DNA from: Alitta virens
Lineage: Eukaryota; Annelida; Polychaeta; Phyllodocida; Nereididae
Assembly: GCA_932294295.1 (NCBI GenBank)
Contig: OW028576.1
Span: 40,311,247 to 40,375,246 of the forward strand
Length of the DNA stretch: 64,000 nucleotides
Direction of reading: 5' to 3'
The notes under the pieces were generated by a model. It worked only from the letters and a program-made list of their open reading frames with translations. It searched no databases and was not told the DNA's origin. Shown piece after piece: positions 19,181 through 31,518 of the stretch. How positions within the stretch are numbered: position 1 is the first letter of the stretch; every line of letters begins with the position of its first letter. Made by a program: the position numbers and the translations under genes.

Positions 19181-19881
19181 ATCGACATTTAGTCATTTAC
19201 ACAGATTTATCTTAATGTGTTCACTTGGACTTATACATACTGTAGTTCATGTGGTTGAGTAGTCACTGTCGAATTTGATTTAAACCGATCCAGTTTGAAG
19301 TCATATTGATGTGTTTGGAATTATTTTGTAGAATATTGTGTTATTTTACTATAAATTGTTATATTAGTTAATATCAAGTGTTAAGATTGGTTCATTGAAG
19401 TCTAGACACGAAGCAGGTCTTCATTGAAGTCTAGACATGAAGAAGGTCTTATGTACTGTGTTTAACTAATTATTACATTATAATATGAATGTAGTAAAAA
19501 TAAATTGTTTGTAGTGATAATAAATTTTTTGAGCAGTCTGAATAATTTGTTGTCTTACTATCTCAAGTATTTTCCCAGTCCTTGAAGTTGTCGAAATACA
19601 ATGTCTAAAATCTCAGCATTTAAGAATGTCTTTAAGAATATTGGACACAGATTATGAGGATTAAGAAATTTGTCTATTTATAAGTTATTGTCAAAGATGT
19701 TATTAAAAGTACAAGTTAGTGAAGGTGCACTTGACAAGTTTCCCCATTGCGGGAACTTGTGGGAATGCAAAACATGATGGTACCATGGATGTTTATATCT
19801 GGGAAACAAATAACTTGTAGTTTGCTATTCTCCATTATAATTTTTTCTGCTTCTTTGTAAGTTGTGACCACAACAAATTGT
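19181..19881. other. Intergenic, no gene seen
   Basis: AT-rich sequence with a short duplication (TTGAAGTCTAGACA near 19397 and 19424, each followed by a GAAG..GGTCTT stretch). This may be the 3' side of the hAT element. Confidence 0.5.
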
Positions 19882-20345
19882 TTAAAGCTGCATTGTCAGT
19901 CGGTTTTTGTACCACCTAAAAATCTATCCAAATAAAGTAAAATGCTTCTAATGGATGAATTAAACTAAAATTGTCTAGATTGAACTAAATTATGAAATAT
20001 CACAGGAATCTACTTGATCGGCTTTGTTTACATTTTAGCTAATTATGCATAGGAACGTACTGGAGAGCGTCGCCGATTCGCAACTTCAGAGTCATTTAAA
20101 AAAAATTAAATCAGATTAGTTTCAATTCACACCATAAGCGAACTACAAAAACATTTTTGTACATAAGAAACTTGGAATTTTGAAAATCGGACGATTAAAA
20201 AGTATCACAAAGCGAGGACGCTAATGACGTTCATTTGTGCCTCGTTCTCATGTCATTGGCCATAAAAGACCATACGATGTAAACAAACCGGCAGTTTTTG
20301 ATGGCATGAAAAATTAAATGCAAGGTGAAGTTTATTCATTTCATA
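19882..20345 (+). mobile_element. Diverged TTAA-flanked MITE copy
   Basis: It begins TTTAAAGCTGCATTGTCAGTC, close to the terminal repeat of the family best seen at 53334-53732. It shares internal blocks (TTTGTTTACAT, TTGATGGCATGAAAAA). It also resembles 26156-26410 near its right end (GGTGAAGTTTATT). The right terminus is not clear. Confidence 0.5.
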
Positions 20346-20465
20346 GAGAAACTGTGAACCCAGCAAAACTCAGATGGTAGGTAATCAGTATTAGGAAGAA
20401 AATGAATTGAATGCAATAGATTTTGGTCACATGTCGATCGCAAGAAATGTTGAATTAAAGGTGCC

Positions 20466-20605
20466 TTGTATTCAGTGTCTGTGCTGAGGCAGGTATGAGA
20501 CCACACCCACCAGGTAAATGTGTAACATGGTGTGGACTCTTAGTCTTATCATCTCATCATTATGTCTGCCTCTGGAAGCTGATCTGACTAAGCAGGGGCT
20601 CAACT
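20466..20605 (+). mobile_element. 3' part of a tRNA-derived SINE
   Basis: It shares GTAAATGTGTAACATGG, then 'tggactc...atcatctcatcattat.tctgcctctg', with the SINE at 34258-34520 and the interrupted copy at 54629-55080. The tRNA-like head is missing. Confidence 0.65.
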
Positions 20606-20996
20606 ACCACAGGGACAGGGGTTACTAAGTCTACGGGCCCTCATCCCCAAAAAGGGCCACCAACCCCTTCCTGAAAAAAAGGTCATCTTCAAGAGAAAAG
20701 GGAAATCTAAAAATGGGTATTTTGAAAGAAAGGTCAAACCCTTCAAAAGTTTGGAGCGTACATTTTTGGGAATCTACTTCTCACTCAAAGGGGCCCTAAT
20801 CCCTTTTTTCTTGGACTGTAGTAAACCGTGATTTTTGGCTCTCTACACAACATTCCTTGTCCCCATAAGATGGTTGTTTAGACTTGATTCTATTAAACCT
20901 TTGATAGCCAGATTTAGTGATGTATTTAAGAAGTTAAACGGACCCTAGTAAGCCCAGGTCTTCAGAGAGAACCATCCAGCCCTAGCGTGGTCTTGT
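20606..20996. other. Intergenic, no gene seen
   Basis: No frame or repeat family recognised. There are runs such as CCCCAAAAAGGG and related 'gggccac'/'ggggcccta' motifs. Confidence 0.4.
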
Positions 20997-21588
20997 CTAA
21001 GGGGGCGTTCACACTATCACGTAAAAGACCTACGTATGACAACGGATGGCAAAAATGGACCATACGTGCCCACTTGTGGGTCTGTTAATCATGTATAAAG
21101 GATTTCCATGAGCGTACCTGAGGCAGTCGTAGATTGTTCAGCGAATGTCCGTCAAACGCTTGTCAAACGTCCGTCACCAAGCATCCGTGAGGCATTCGTG
21201 AGGCATTCATAGATCGCTCGATCTCGTAGACCGTAGATTGCCCGTGCGAGTGGTTCAAGGATGATAGGCTACATATGGCCAAGGATGGCCACGGACTTAT
21301 GTAGAATGTACGTAAAAAACTCGCCGGCTGACTCCCGAGCGAGGTTACGTAACTGATATAAACAATCACTCATAGAACGTCCGCCAAAGTTTAAAACATG
21401 TTTAAAGTTTTTGCCCTCTCCACATATCCTCATGCTTGGTCGAGCGCGACTAGGAGCGTCCTATGCATTAGCAGGAGTATACGTAAAATGCTCGGCAAGT
21501 GAATCACGTACGGCCAAGGATGACCAAAAAAATGTTTCATCTGTCGTCATATGTATGTCTTATTTGTGACAGTGTGAAAGTCCCTTAG
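20997..21588. mobile_element. Non-autonomous TIR element (~590 bp)
   Basis: The two ends form ~50-bp imperfect terminal inverted repeats. The left end starts CTAAGGGGGCGTTCACACT and the right end, reverse-complemented, starts CTAAGGGACTTTCACACTG. CTAA also occurs directly after the right end (21589-21592). The interior is rich in CGTACGTA/GGCCAAGGATGGCC-type palindromic motifs. It has no coding capacity. The superfamily is not certain. Confidence 0.75.
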
Positions 21589-21699
21589 CTAAAAGCTAGT
21601 TAATGGCTAGTCTTGTGAGGGGATCTCCCTCAAATTTCATCTTGGTCTATTATGCATAGCTCCCAAGTTTCAGAAACTGGTTTGCGGGTCACCGGGTTT

Positions 21700-22315
21700 T
21701 GACATTAGATGCAAACATCATTCTATAACATTGGAATAACGTTATTTTCTAATGTTACAGATTTGCATTAAAATTATGCTATCGTAAAACATTATTCAAA
21801 CATCATAAATTTATGTAAAAGTTTGACATTGAGAACACATTTCTAGGTTATGTTAACTTTGCATCAATTTTTAATGTAATTTTAACAGATTTTGAAAATG
21901 CGAATATTTGACACCTTTTTAACATCAATATGACGTTTTCCTTTTACATGTTACATAAACGTTGTAAAATCATCATCCCATAATGTTGAGAAAACGTTTT
22001 TATCTAATGTTACTAATTTATGTTTTAACAATGCTATCAAATAACAATGCCATAACATCAACAAATAGCATCATTTATATGAAACAGCAGTGACTACTTA
22101 ATAATACGTTATAATAACATCATTATGACAGATTCTTAGAACATCAGTAGTTTAATGTTTATAAGCTGTTATCAGATGATGTTAAAATGATGTTATAAAA
22201 AAATGTAATGAATAAACATAAAAAAGTAATGTGAAAACAATGTTATAAAAACGTTATTTGAATAACGTTATGAAATAACCTTTTACTAACATGTTATAAA
22301 ACGTTATGTGTTAGC
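21700..22315. repeat. AACGTT/AATGTTA-rich degenerate repeat block
   Basis: About 600 bp in which AACGTTAT, AATGTTAC, AACATCAT and their complements recur every 20-40 bases on both strands. It ends at GTGTTAGCTGGGCAGACCCGCC, while the left flank reads TTTGCGGGTCACC, a possible short inverted pair. No frame is open. Confidence 0.6.
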
Positions 22316-24439
22316 TGGGCAGACCCGCCAAATGAGGGTCACTTTGGGAGTTGTGATTATGTGAGCAAGTCATGGAAGTTGGATTATAAGTCTCATTTGT
22401 TAGGAGCTGTTACTTATTTGAAGGATGTACTAATATTGTGAACAACAAAGCTATGGATTGATGATTAAATGTCTTTCATGAACAATACAATGCTGAACTT
22501 CACACATTGAAATATTGTCTTTTATTTGATAAACTGTATCCTGTCGGTGCATAGTGCAGAATGAGCTCGAGGCCTTCCTAGGAATGCTGGTTGCTCAACG
22601 GGCATCTTTATACAATCAATGGGCAGCTCGTCTCTGCTACCAAAATTCCTGAGAAAGTCCCACGATGCGACATAATGTTTCATTGCTTATATTTTGCAGG
22701 ATCACTTCCCTGGCACTGTCTGTAAAGGAGAATATGAATATGAACTCCTTGTAGCTAAACTGAGACAGAATGATTTATCGCGTCATATCCAGAATTTGGA
22801 TTTGTTCAAGTGCTTTTTTAAGGTTAAGCCGCCAGCGGCAGAACCTTATTGTCCTCATTTTCAAGGATTTGAAATATTTTCCCACCGTTGCTTGTACAGC
22901 GAATATGTCAACAAATAGACTCTACGCCCTCATTTGCCACCAAACTCGCCAAATTGTTGTGTATCATGGCACAAACCTGAATGTCCTATTTTCAGGCAAC
23001 ATCATTGCCAATTTAAGCAATAATCATTTGCCTTTCCGGAAGTCGGGTCGGTGTAAAATGCAGACCGTGCAAACCAGCGGTAAACCAATTAAAATGGGGG
23101 TAGAGAGTAGCGGGGTAGCGGGTAGACGCGAATAGGCATGGTGCTATATATATATATATATATATGGCTTGTATGACATGAAATTACCAGAGCTGCACTT
23201 CTAGTTAACATTTTTTCAAAATTTTAACAGATCCTGATGAAAGTAAAAAAATAGTGCCAGACAAGGGAAGATGAAAATATATTATGCACATTTTACTGAA
23301 TTGCAATTGGATACTTTAATTGAATTGAAATGATTTCATTTCGTTTGTATATTAACACAAAATTTAATTGGGATAGTTCAGAGGGACTGTCAGGTCTCCT
23401 TTGAAGTTTTGTATAAATTACCCAAAATTACAATATAATAAGACAATTATGCATAGCATTTAATAATGATATGGCCTAATTTATAATTGGCCTAACATCG
23501 CATTTTTTTTTTAAATACTACTATTCTTTGTGTCAATATATAATCTTACATTTTGTACTTCTCCTTTGTTACACCTAAATTATTATAATACATTGAACAG
23601 TCAGTAGACATTTGACTTGTCCTTCTGCCTTTGGCATGTTATCTTACTATATAAAGCAGGACAATGGCCTGGTGGTTATGCCATTTGTGAATAAAGGCAA
23701 AACCAAAGATTAAATGTACAAAGATTTGACACTTTTTTATTTACATATATAGGCCATCTGCAAAGGATTGTGGGATTGTCAGGGTTAGTCACAAAGCTTT
23801 CCTTGTAATCATGATGTCATAATCACCACAATAGCAATGGGCTATTTAAGCCTATTATTTATCAACAGAGGGGGCTATCAGTAACTGCCCCCAAACCATT
23901 GCTTAATGGCAAATCATATAATGAGGTCATTGAGTGCAATTGATGACATCACATTTAGAAGACGTCCTTAAACAATGGTCAGGTCACAGATTATACTGAT
24001 TACATACTCTCGTAATTAGGACGCACTAAGCATGGTGGGGGAAGTGGGCGGATTGTTAAGTGAGCTAATGACACCACAAACGGAGAACAAATGGCCAACA
24101 TCATGACTGAAAGATGTCCCTGTCAGTTATTTCATAGGCCATGATTCAGTCGAGCCTAAGTTGGATGGCCGTTTCATCATCTCATTGCCATGGTCCCTGC
24201 CTGTCCTAATTAGCCCATCAGGTGCCATGGCCTCAATGCCCCCCCCCCCCCCCTCTGGATTCGCCAGTGGTTGGAGTTCGTGCCTACTCCCCCCCCCCCA
24301 CCAGAATTCCCAGCGAATAGGCGCAGCATATAAAATGTGAAGTATAGAAAGTGGCACTTCTTGGTAATCTTCTTTGGTTAGGCGTAGTTACTGATAGCTC
24401 CCTCTATTGGTAAATAATATGAGCCAAGCTCGTCATGGC
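22316..24439. other. Intergenic with fragments only
   Basis: Near 22561-22650 a frame reads ELEAFLGMLVAQR. After a good acceptor (TTGCTTATATTTTGCAG, ending 22699) a 40-codon frame reads DHFPGTVCKGEYEYELLV and ends near TTTAAG/GTTAAG. I recognise neither; they might be remains of one gene or transposon. A (TA)n run lies at 23142-23165. A truncated SINE (shared with 40199-40388) covers 24147-24225, and poly-C tracts follow. No other gene is visible. Confidence 0.45.
24147..24225 (+). mobile_element. Truncated SINE (middle part)
   Basis: 'gcctaagttggatgg..gtttcat..tctcattgcc' followed by 'atggtccctgcctgtcctaa' and 'ttagcccatcaggtgc' match the body of the SINEs at 40199-40388 and 54803-54987. 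The head is absent. Confidence 0.75.
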
Positions 24440-26490
24440 CAAAGGCTGTGAGCGATGCTCACTTCCCTTAGAGAGAGGTCCCAAACAGAGGTTACACAGT
24501 GGTCATGCCAAACCGGAAGTGTCCCAAAATTATCAAAATACTTGTAATCCTATGAAAGATCAACCTAATATGTAGCTGTCAATGCCAGGAGTGAGCGAAG
24601 CTATATATGTATATTTATGACAACTTAAAGTTACTGTGTCTCCTGATTTAGCACATTCAAGTAATTATATATATACAAATGCTGCCTTCTTGTCTTATGA
24701 TATTTTTCACCATTAAACATGCCCACTTTTGCACAACAATTTAGTCTTAATTTACAATGAATAATTTAAGTATTAGTTTTTCATGCCATCATACCTAGTG
24801 TGTTTCCAATGTTTTAGTCTGGATTTTCTCTCAATGTAAGATTTATTTTTAGTAATAATGTCTGATAAAATCATTAGTTAACACTCAAATTTAGTATGCC
24901 CTGAATATTTCTGCGGGGGAATTTTGGATCCAACAGAAATATTAGTTATTTTCAACTGTTTGAGGACTCTTAGCAAATTGCAAATTTGACAGACAGTGCA
25001 GCTTTAAATGTTATGATCTCTCATCTTTTAATAAGACTTCATGTAGGTTTTTAAATTTTCAAAATCGGAAAATAGATAACAATTTAAGGGGCAAAAGAAG
25101 TCAGAAAATTGTAATGCGTTTCACAGCCGCCAGGGTCGCTGCGATCGCTTACAACTGCCCCCTAGTGTGATAAAATGTCATCAAGAAAATGTTTGGAGTG
25201 GCTTGCGCGAACGCTTTCATCAAATTATTTTTTAACCATGCAATTGCTTAAACGGAAGCTGGTGGGTTCCTCTTCAACATAAACACTATTTCTAGGCACC
25301 TTTAGAATTGTTATTGTCAGACAAACAAGTTTTCTCTAAGTTTGATGCTGGGTGTGTATTTATTACAAAATAATGGACATCACAACTGTTGAACTGACGA
25401 TGTTGCTTTGACGTGATGACGTAGTCTCATTCTGGACCATTGGTCGAAAGAGCGATATTAAGTTGATCTTCCATAGGATTACATGTATTTTAGAAATTTT
25501 GAGACACTTCCGGTTCAGCATGATCACTGTGTACTAGCCTCATTTTGGAACCTCTCTCTACGGGAAGTGAGAGAAGCTCGGTGCCTGTGGCGCCGATAAG
25601 CTTCGCTCATAATATCACTTTTTGATCAATAGTCCAGAACGAGACTACGTAAGCAAGTCTTAAGCAACGTAAGTTTACATGTCATAGATTCAACAGTTGT
25701 GATGTCCATAATTTCGTAACAAATACACTACCAGCTTCAAACTTGGAAACAACTTGTTTGTCTGATTGTAAAAATTCTAACAGTACCTAGAAAAAGTGTT
25801 TATGTAAAAGAGTAACCCACCAGAAATGGCAAATCTTGAATCGATCACGCTCGCTCCACATTGTCGTGATGACGCCATATCACACCAGGGGGCCAGTGTA
25901 AGCCACCGCAGCGCCCTGGTGGCTGAATGTACGCATTACAATTCTCGGACTTCTTTTGCCTCTAAAACCGTTTTTTATTGTCCATTTTGCAAATTTAAAA
26001 ACCTACATGGGAGGTACAATGTGTATTAGAGGTAGGGCAGTCAGTGGAAGTGTATAGCCGAATTAAAATAACTTTTACAAAATGTTAACAAGCTGGTCAC
26101 AATCAACCTGTACAGTTAAAAAAAGCTAGTTAAAAAAAAAAAAAAGTCCATAGAAAGCTCCACAGTCTGTCAAAATTACTATTTTCTTCAACTTAATTGA
26201 AGAATTGAATATCACCTTATTTGATCAGGGCATACTAATTATGTGTAAGCTAATTAATCTATCAGGCATGAATTACACAAAATAAACAGTACATTGAATA
26301 GTGGAAATGGCATCATCACCCATCACTTGGTTTGTTTACATATTGGACTTCAGATGGCAGGTGAAGTTTATTAGATTTTGGCCACCGTCTTATTGAGTGA
26401 CAATCCAGCTTTAAAAGAACAGGGTCAGGGACTCATCTACATATTGTATAGCTTCGCTCACTCCTGGCATAGACAGCTACATATGATTCC
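24440..26490. repeat. Compound ~2-kb inverted repeat (foldback)
   Basis: Nested inverted pairs, in order A-B-M-C-A'-C'-M'-B': A 24440-24560 with A' 25465-25590; B 24565-24615 with B' 26440-26490 (CCAGGAGTGAGCGAAGCTAT and its complement); M a TTAA-MITE copy 24629-25013 with M' 26156-26410; C 25019-25450 with C' 25600-26040 (arms ~430 bp, roughly 75-80% alike by eye). The centre holds no gene. A single strand could fold into a long hairpin. Confidence 0.8.
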
Positions 26491-29231
26491 ATTGACGTCA
26501 TCATGATGTTGTTATCATTGCGTCATTTTGCTGCGGACTTGAAATGTGACATGGAGAAAAAAACTCTGATCAGGGGGGGCATGGGGTGCTCTTTTGTTTC
26601 ACTGGTTTCCGCACAGGTCTGTGTCAAGCACAAGGCACCGGTACATTCCAATTGTTCATGTTCCCCCTTTGGCTGGTTAAAATTAGATTTCTGGAAGACC
26701 CTTTGCTTCTAGCCCCGCCCTCCTGCGCACTGCAAGTGCTGAATGGAGAAAACAGCCAGTGCGCAGGTATGACATATTTCCAGTAAAGGTCAGGATTCCG
26801 ACCTGTAGATTGGCGCGTGCCGGCCTATTACTTCAGTTAGGCCGGAGCCCAGCCAACTCTTTTGTTAGCATCAAAAAATAAATTGAATTATGTTTGGCTA
26901 TATAGCTTGCTTTTTTCTGCACCAAAATTAAATTTACAATATCAGAATATATGCTACATTAAAGGCAGCTGGTCATATAAACTGACAAAGCTTCGAATTC
27001 AGACCCAGTAGACCCATTGAGACATTCTAGCCTGGCCTATATTTGAAATCAGTTTCTAACAAGAGAAATGGCCCTATAAGGCATTTGCAATACTTAGCCA
27101 TTTTATTGACAAACCAATTGCATTATGACAAGTTTTTACACATATTTTTTGCAAACTTCTTATCAATTATCACCATACAATAAGTTATAATATTAATCTT
27201 ATAAATATTGTTTCATTCGAAAGCCATATAATTTGGCCAGACATATTTATTGAACAATCCATCCATGTAGTCATCAGTTCATCAATACAATATTTAAAGC
27301 ACTGTTAAAAGAATAACATTATGTAATAAATAAATAAATAAAATAGCTTTATTCGGCAATTGATATCAATACCAGATAATATATAGTATATTATGTTTGA
27401 CAATACAACAGGGGCACAACTTTGGTGTGGGGGGTGGGGGTGCGTTGGAGTGTGGGAGGCTGGGTGCTTGTATACCAAGCACGTCCTCATTAAATTTCAC
27501 ATTTGTGTTTTATAATTAGATCTTCCTCGCTACTCGATATTTGGATTGAAAAATTGATATTAATAATGAGGTTTACTGATGATATATGTCAGAGGTGGTA
27601 TTATGTAAACATTGTTTGGGTTTAGTGTAGCCAGAACCGACCTACATTGCATTAGATGCGATGTAGGGTTGGAACGCCTGCTATAGGAATTCATGGACGC
27701 TCAAAATTACGACACATTTTTCTCAATAAACACGTTAGCATACCTTATTTTGTTGTTATGTACAGGATTACTACTCCGTTTACTACTTTCACGCAGATTT
27801 TACTGAAAAGCCACTGGAAACATCCTTTTTAAGAGCAGGTCGATTCGTCATTGCCTTATTGAACCCAATGAAAACTGGTCCGTTCGTCACCCGAATTTGG
27901 TCGATTTGTCATCCGAAATTGGTTGATTTGGCCGGTACACAGTGTATGGTCACTGCTATTATATAAAATATGTTAACTGCCGGTGAAGAACCGACCTTTT
28001 TTTGAGTGATGAACCGTCCAGTTTTTACGAAGACGAATCGTGCTGTGACGAATCGACCATGTTATTGATGTCTACTTACACTAAAACTCACTACAGGGCT
28101 CCGGCGACATCACAGCACCACCCAGGTGCAATGGTGCAGATAAATATCTAATAATTTAGCTTCATTAGACCCATAGAACAGTGGAATCATGTGGAATAGT
28201 TTATTAAAATATTTTAATTGTGAAATTGAGAAAACTACAGACTTTCCAGCGCTATTCTGTGTGCCACTAGGGGCGTTGAAACATCGCCAGAGCCCTCTTG
28301 TGAGTTTTTCGGAACTAGGCGGCCATGCTTCAAGCTTTGTTTACCGAAATGTGAATTCGAAAATGGCACAGAAATCGATTAATATTGGAAGAAATCAACC
28401 ATATCTGAGCGCGACACAATAGAAAAAAGGTATGTCTAACGCTACAGTGGGTGTATGTTGTGTGACAAACGTTTACTAAAAGGCTAGTTCCCACTCAAGC
28501 AAAACAGTCAATATTTTTTCATCCAGGACCTTGTAACCCTGTCCTATGGACAGGGGACTTGTAGCTAGGTTTAGTGCAGTATAGCAGACCCAAATTTTTG
28601 CCCATATTTTGCGCCCATTAAAAATTAAATTTTATCAAATATTTTCGCAAGTTTGAAGTTCTAGCACAATTAGAATAACATTTGGTGTAGAATAGCGGGG
28701 GTTTGGGGGCGGCAGCAAAAAAAAAAAAAGCTAAAAATAAACTCTGTCTTTAACGTGAAGATGAAAACCGCATTCATAACTACATTAGTTGGTGACGTCA
28801 TACATTGATTTCAAGCATTTTTACGTCATAGGCCTGGCAAAGAAGCACGTTAAATATGGTCATAAATCTGGGTCCGCTATACTGCACTTTTTTCCATTGT
28901 TTATATTTAATAACGTCTTTACATGCAGATAGTGCAAATTGTGAATGTTTTCTTGACATATCATTTGAAACAAAATACAATGAGATCTTGAGATCATAAT
29001 TCATGTTACCCTGGAACAGTTATTTTCAATGTCAGTTTTGCATATATTGAAACCAAGTTAAAAAGATTCACATTTCTCCAGTTCCGATTGGTCCCGAGTA
29101 TAGCTTGAACAGAAAACTAAGTTATACAGTTGGCAAATGTTTGCCTGAAGCAGAATAGTTCCATTCCCCATACAACTCTATTACGACTTTTCACTGTTGA
29201 TCATTATCTTCACATTCACATACCTGGATAT
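26491..29231. other. Intergenic, no gene supported
   Basis: Short frames without domain or splice support. It contains poly-G/T-rich stretches (27420-27470), a run of related CGATTCGTCA / CGATTTGTCATCC motifs (27839-27930, reversed near 28030), and a poly-A run at 28717. Nothing is recognisable as coding. Confidence 0.45.
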
Positions 29232-29237
29232 TTTATT
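29232..29237 (-). terminator. Polyadenylation signal of the GT77-like gene
   Basis: TTTATT on the plus strand is AATAAA on the minus strand, about 110 bases after the stop codon of the glycosyltransferase gene. Confidence 0.5.
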
Positions 29238-29345
29238 CGCAATTCATAACATCTTGCTCATGGTAATGAAGACTCTAAACACAAGTTATTTTCAATTCAG
29301 TCTATGCTAAATGGGCAGTTATAGCTTTGTAGGGATGTTTTTAGG

Positions 29346-30190
29346 TTAATACTGTCTGTATACAGCTTTCTTGAAAGTGTTCTTCACAATACTAGCAAAC
29401 AAATCCCTTTCCTCTTTGTTCGCAAACTCCTTAAAAGCACTATAGAGTGAATGAAACTTGAGGACTGATTTCTCGCAGTCTCCGAACCATTTCAAAATTT
29501 CATCGGAAGTCCCCCCTTTTTCGAGGTCTTGTGGAACTTTGACTACCACGTCTTCATCAAATTTCACAGTTGCATATTTTGTAGATTTTATCACATAAGT
29601 TTCGGATATACTGTCTTTGATAACTTTTGGAACCTTTGGGTGATTCAAAAACACACTTTCTCTATATTTTCCTCCAAAATAGTTATCTATCTGAGTTATA
29701 TAAAACCGAGAATTCCATGGGCACGGTCCTGATGAACAATGTAATCGAGGTAAAATAACTGTTCGATTTAATATCTTCCCAATCGCGAATGCATTTATTA
29801 ATGCTAACTTTTCTTGTTTGTTAGTTTGTTCTTTGCCACTAAACGTAAGTGCATTTGTAAACATTAAATATTTCCTATAAGGATCAGAATAGTAACTACC
29901 TCCATCGTAAACCCATTGCAACATTTCCTTTTGTCGATATATTTTCGCAGCTTTTCCGACGATCCAGTTGTTGTGTACAACAACACATTCATCGCAACGT
30001 TTTGCAGTGTCTGCGAAGTAACGCTTTGGTTCTTCGTAATAACCTTTTCCACACACAAATTTCTTTTGATCCAGCAGCTTGAATTTTATCTTTCCCCTCA
30101 GATCAGTCTTCACAACTTTATTTAATATTGCCTGGTCCTCCGATGTTGGGTTTTTCCTAGCAAAGGCAGCCATGCGCTTGTAAACTTCAG
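29346..30190 (-). CDS. GT77-like glycosyltransferase, last exon
   Basis: Minus strand. It starts after TTTTTCTGAATTCAG (phase 1: two bases complete an Ala codon from the upstream exon) and ends TAA at 29348-29346, giving 280 residues. It opens with EVYKRMAAFARKNP and DQAILNKVV, the conserved Asp-Gln segment that follows the DxD part in nucleotide-diphospho-sugar transferases. It continues into a second region with ALINAFAIGKILNRTVILPRLHC, a pattern typical of sugar-transferase-like folds. Cysteines are frequent (CGKGYYE, CDECVVV). It joins in frame to 31519-32155 to give a 493-residue protein. A lone reading through the intron at 30191-30287 is spurious. Confidence 0.85.
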
Positions 30191-31518
30191 CTGAATTCAG
30201 AAAAAGAAAAGTAAATGGTTGAAATGTCGCGTCACTATGAAAATATATCAATATATATAATTGAGTTAACTCGAATTTGTGCATCAATGCACACCGCCGT
30301 TTGGGCCTCGATCGTGCCTCATTCTTTCTATCTTCTTTGGTTCTAACTAACTGTCACCATAACAACTTTCTATTCACACTCTATTCCTCTATTTTACCTC
30401 TATTTTACCCCTACTTTCCCCCGAAGTGAGCACATGCTTGATACCAATATGGCCCCCACCACTTGCAGAAAGAGGCTGAATGGATGGAGGTCCTGTGGCA
30501 CAATAGCAACCATGGCTGTGGGTCAACATGACCCCTCCCCCGTCTAACAACCATGCTTGTAAGATTAATCTCTTTAGCAACCATACACCATTGTTGCCAG
30601 GGCCCTTGAAAGAAACTCAGAACGAGGCTGAATGGCAGGTCATAAGACCTCACAGAGCGACCTTTTGAAACCTGACTGAACAGGGATACACTATGCAGGA
30701 GCAGTGGCAACATTTTCCTGAATGATCTTGATTAATTGAAAAGTTGAAAATAAATAGCATAATCTAATAGCACAAATCCCCAAAAAAATTTATTGCAGGC
30801 CATGACGCATGCTAATATGTTTAAAATTTTGTGCCCCGGCTGGGGGGGGGGGGGCAGTGGAGTGGGCTTTCTAGATAAACATATATTAAGTGGTGGGTGG
30901 GACAGGATTTATGTCCTATGCTTTTGTACCAGATAGGCTGATCAGAACAGGCAGGTCCCAGGGCATTGAAATGATGAACCAGTGGTTAGCAGCTCAGTGT
31001 GTTACCACTGAGCTAGGCCCCTGCTCTAGCATATATTTTATAACCAGAGGAATAAGGATTGGTGATATTCTTTGCAACGGCCAGTGTTACTACTATTACA
31101 AATGCAGTAAAAGCTCAGAATCAGTACTATTCGCCTTATTTGGTTTAAAAACATATAAAAGTGGATAACTTGTTTTAAGTTGGAATTTTAGTAAGGTGGA
31201 AAAACGTCAAAGTGACTGGTATTACCATATAAAGACAATTTGGAATAAAAATTATATATTATGAATTATATATCCACTTCTATGGTTTACAACATAATAG
31301 GGTTTACCCATGTTACACATTTACCCCTACGGTTTGGTCGTTCATTTTCCCCAACACCTTCAATTTAACATTGCATGCAACTGACATCCAATTGAGGTGT
31401 AGCTCGGGAAGAGTGCACCAACTTGAATTTGGACTCGGGACCATTAGTGGAGCAAGCTGGAGTCTTGAACCTATTGAAGGCTAATATGTAATGCTTTTCG
31501 CAAAGAATTTTTGTGTAC
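30191..31518 (-). other. Intron of the GT77-like gene
   Basis: 1328 bp; GT at 31518-31517 and AG at 30192-30191 on the minus strand. It carries a truncated SINE in minus orientation (about 30935-31030) and a poly-G run near 30842. No internal exon is seen. Confidence 0.75.
30935..31030 (-). mobile_element. Truncated, internally deleted SINE
   Basis: Read on the minus strand it gives the tRNA-like head GGGGCCTAGCTCAGTGGT, then jumps to the body ('ttcatcatttcaatgccc...', 'gggacctgcctgttct'). It is the same family as 40199-40388 but with the B-box part missing. Confidence 0.65.

Noticed and set aside
29864..30125. Frames opposite to and overlapping the GT77-like last exon
   Set aside because: Shadow frames; the sense exon has splice support and family motifs.
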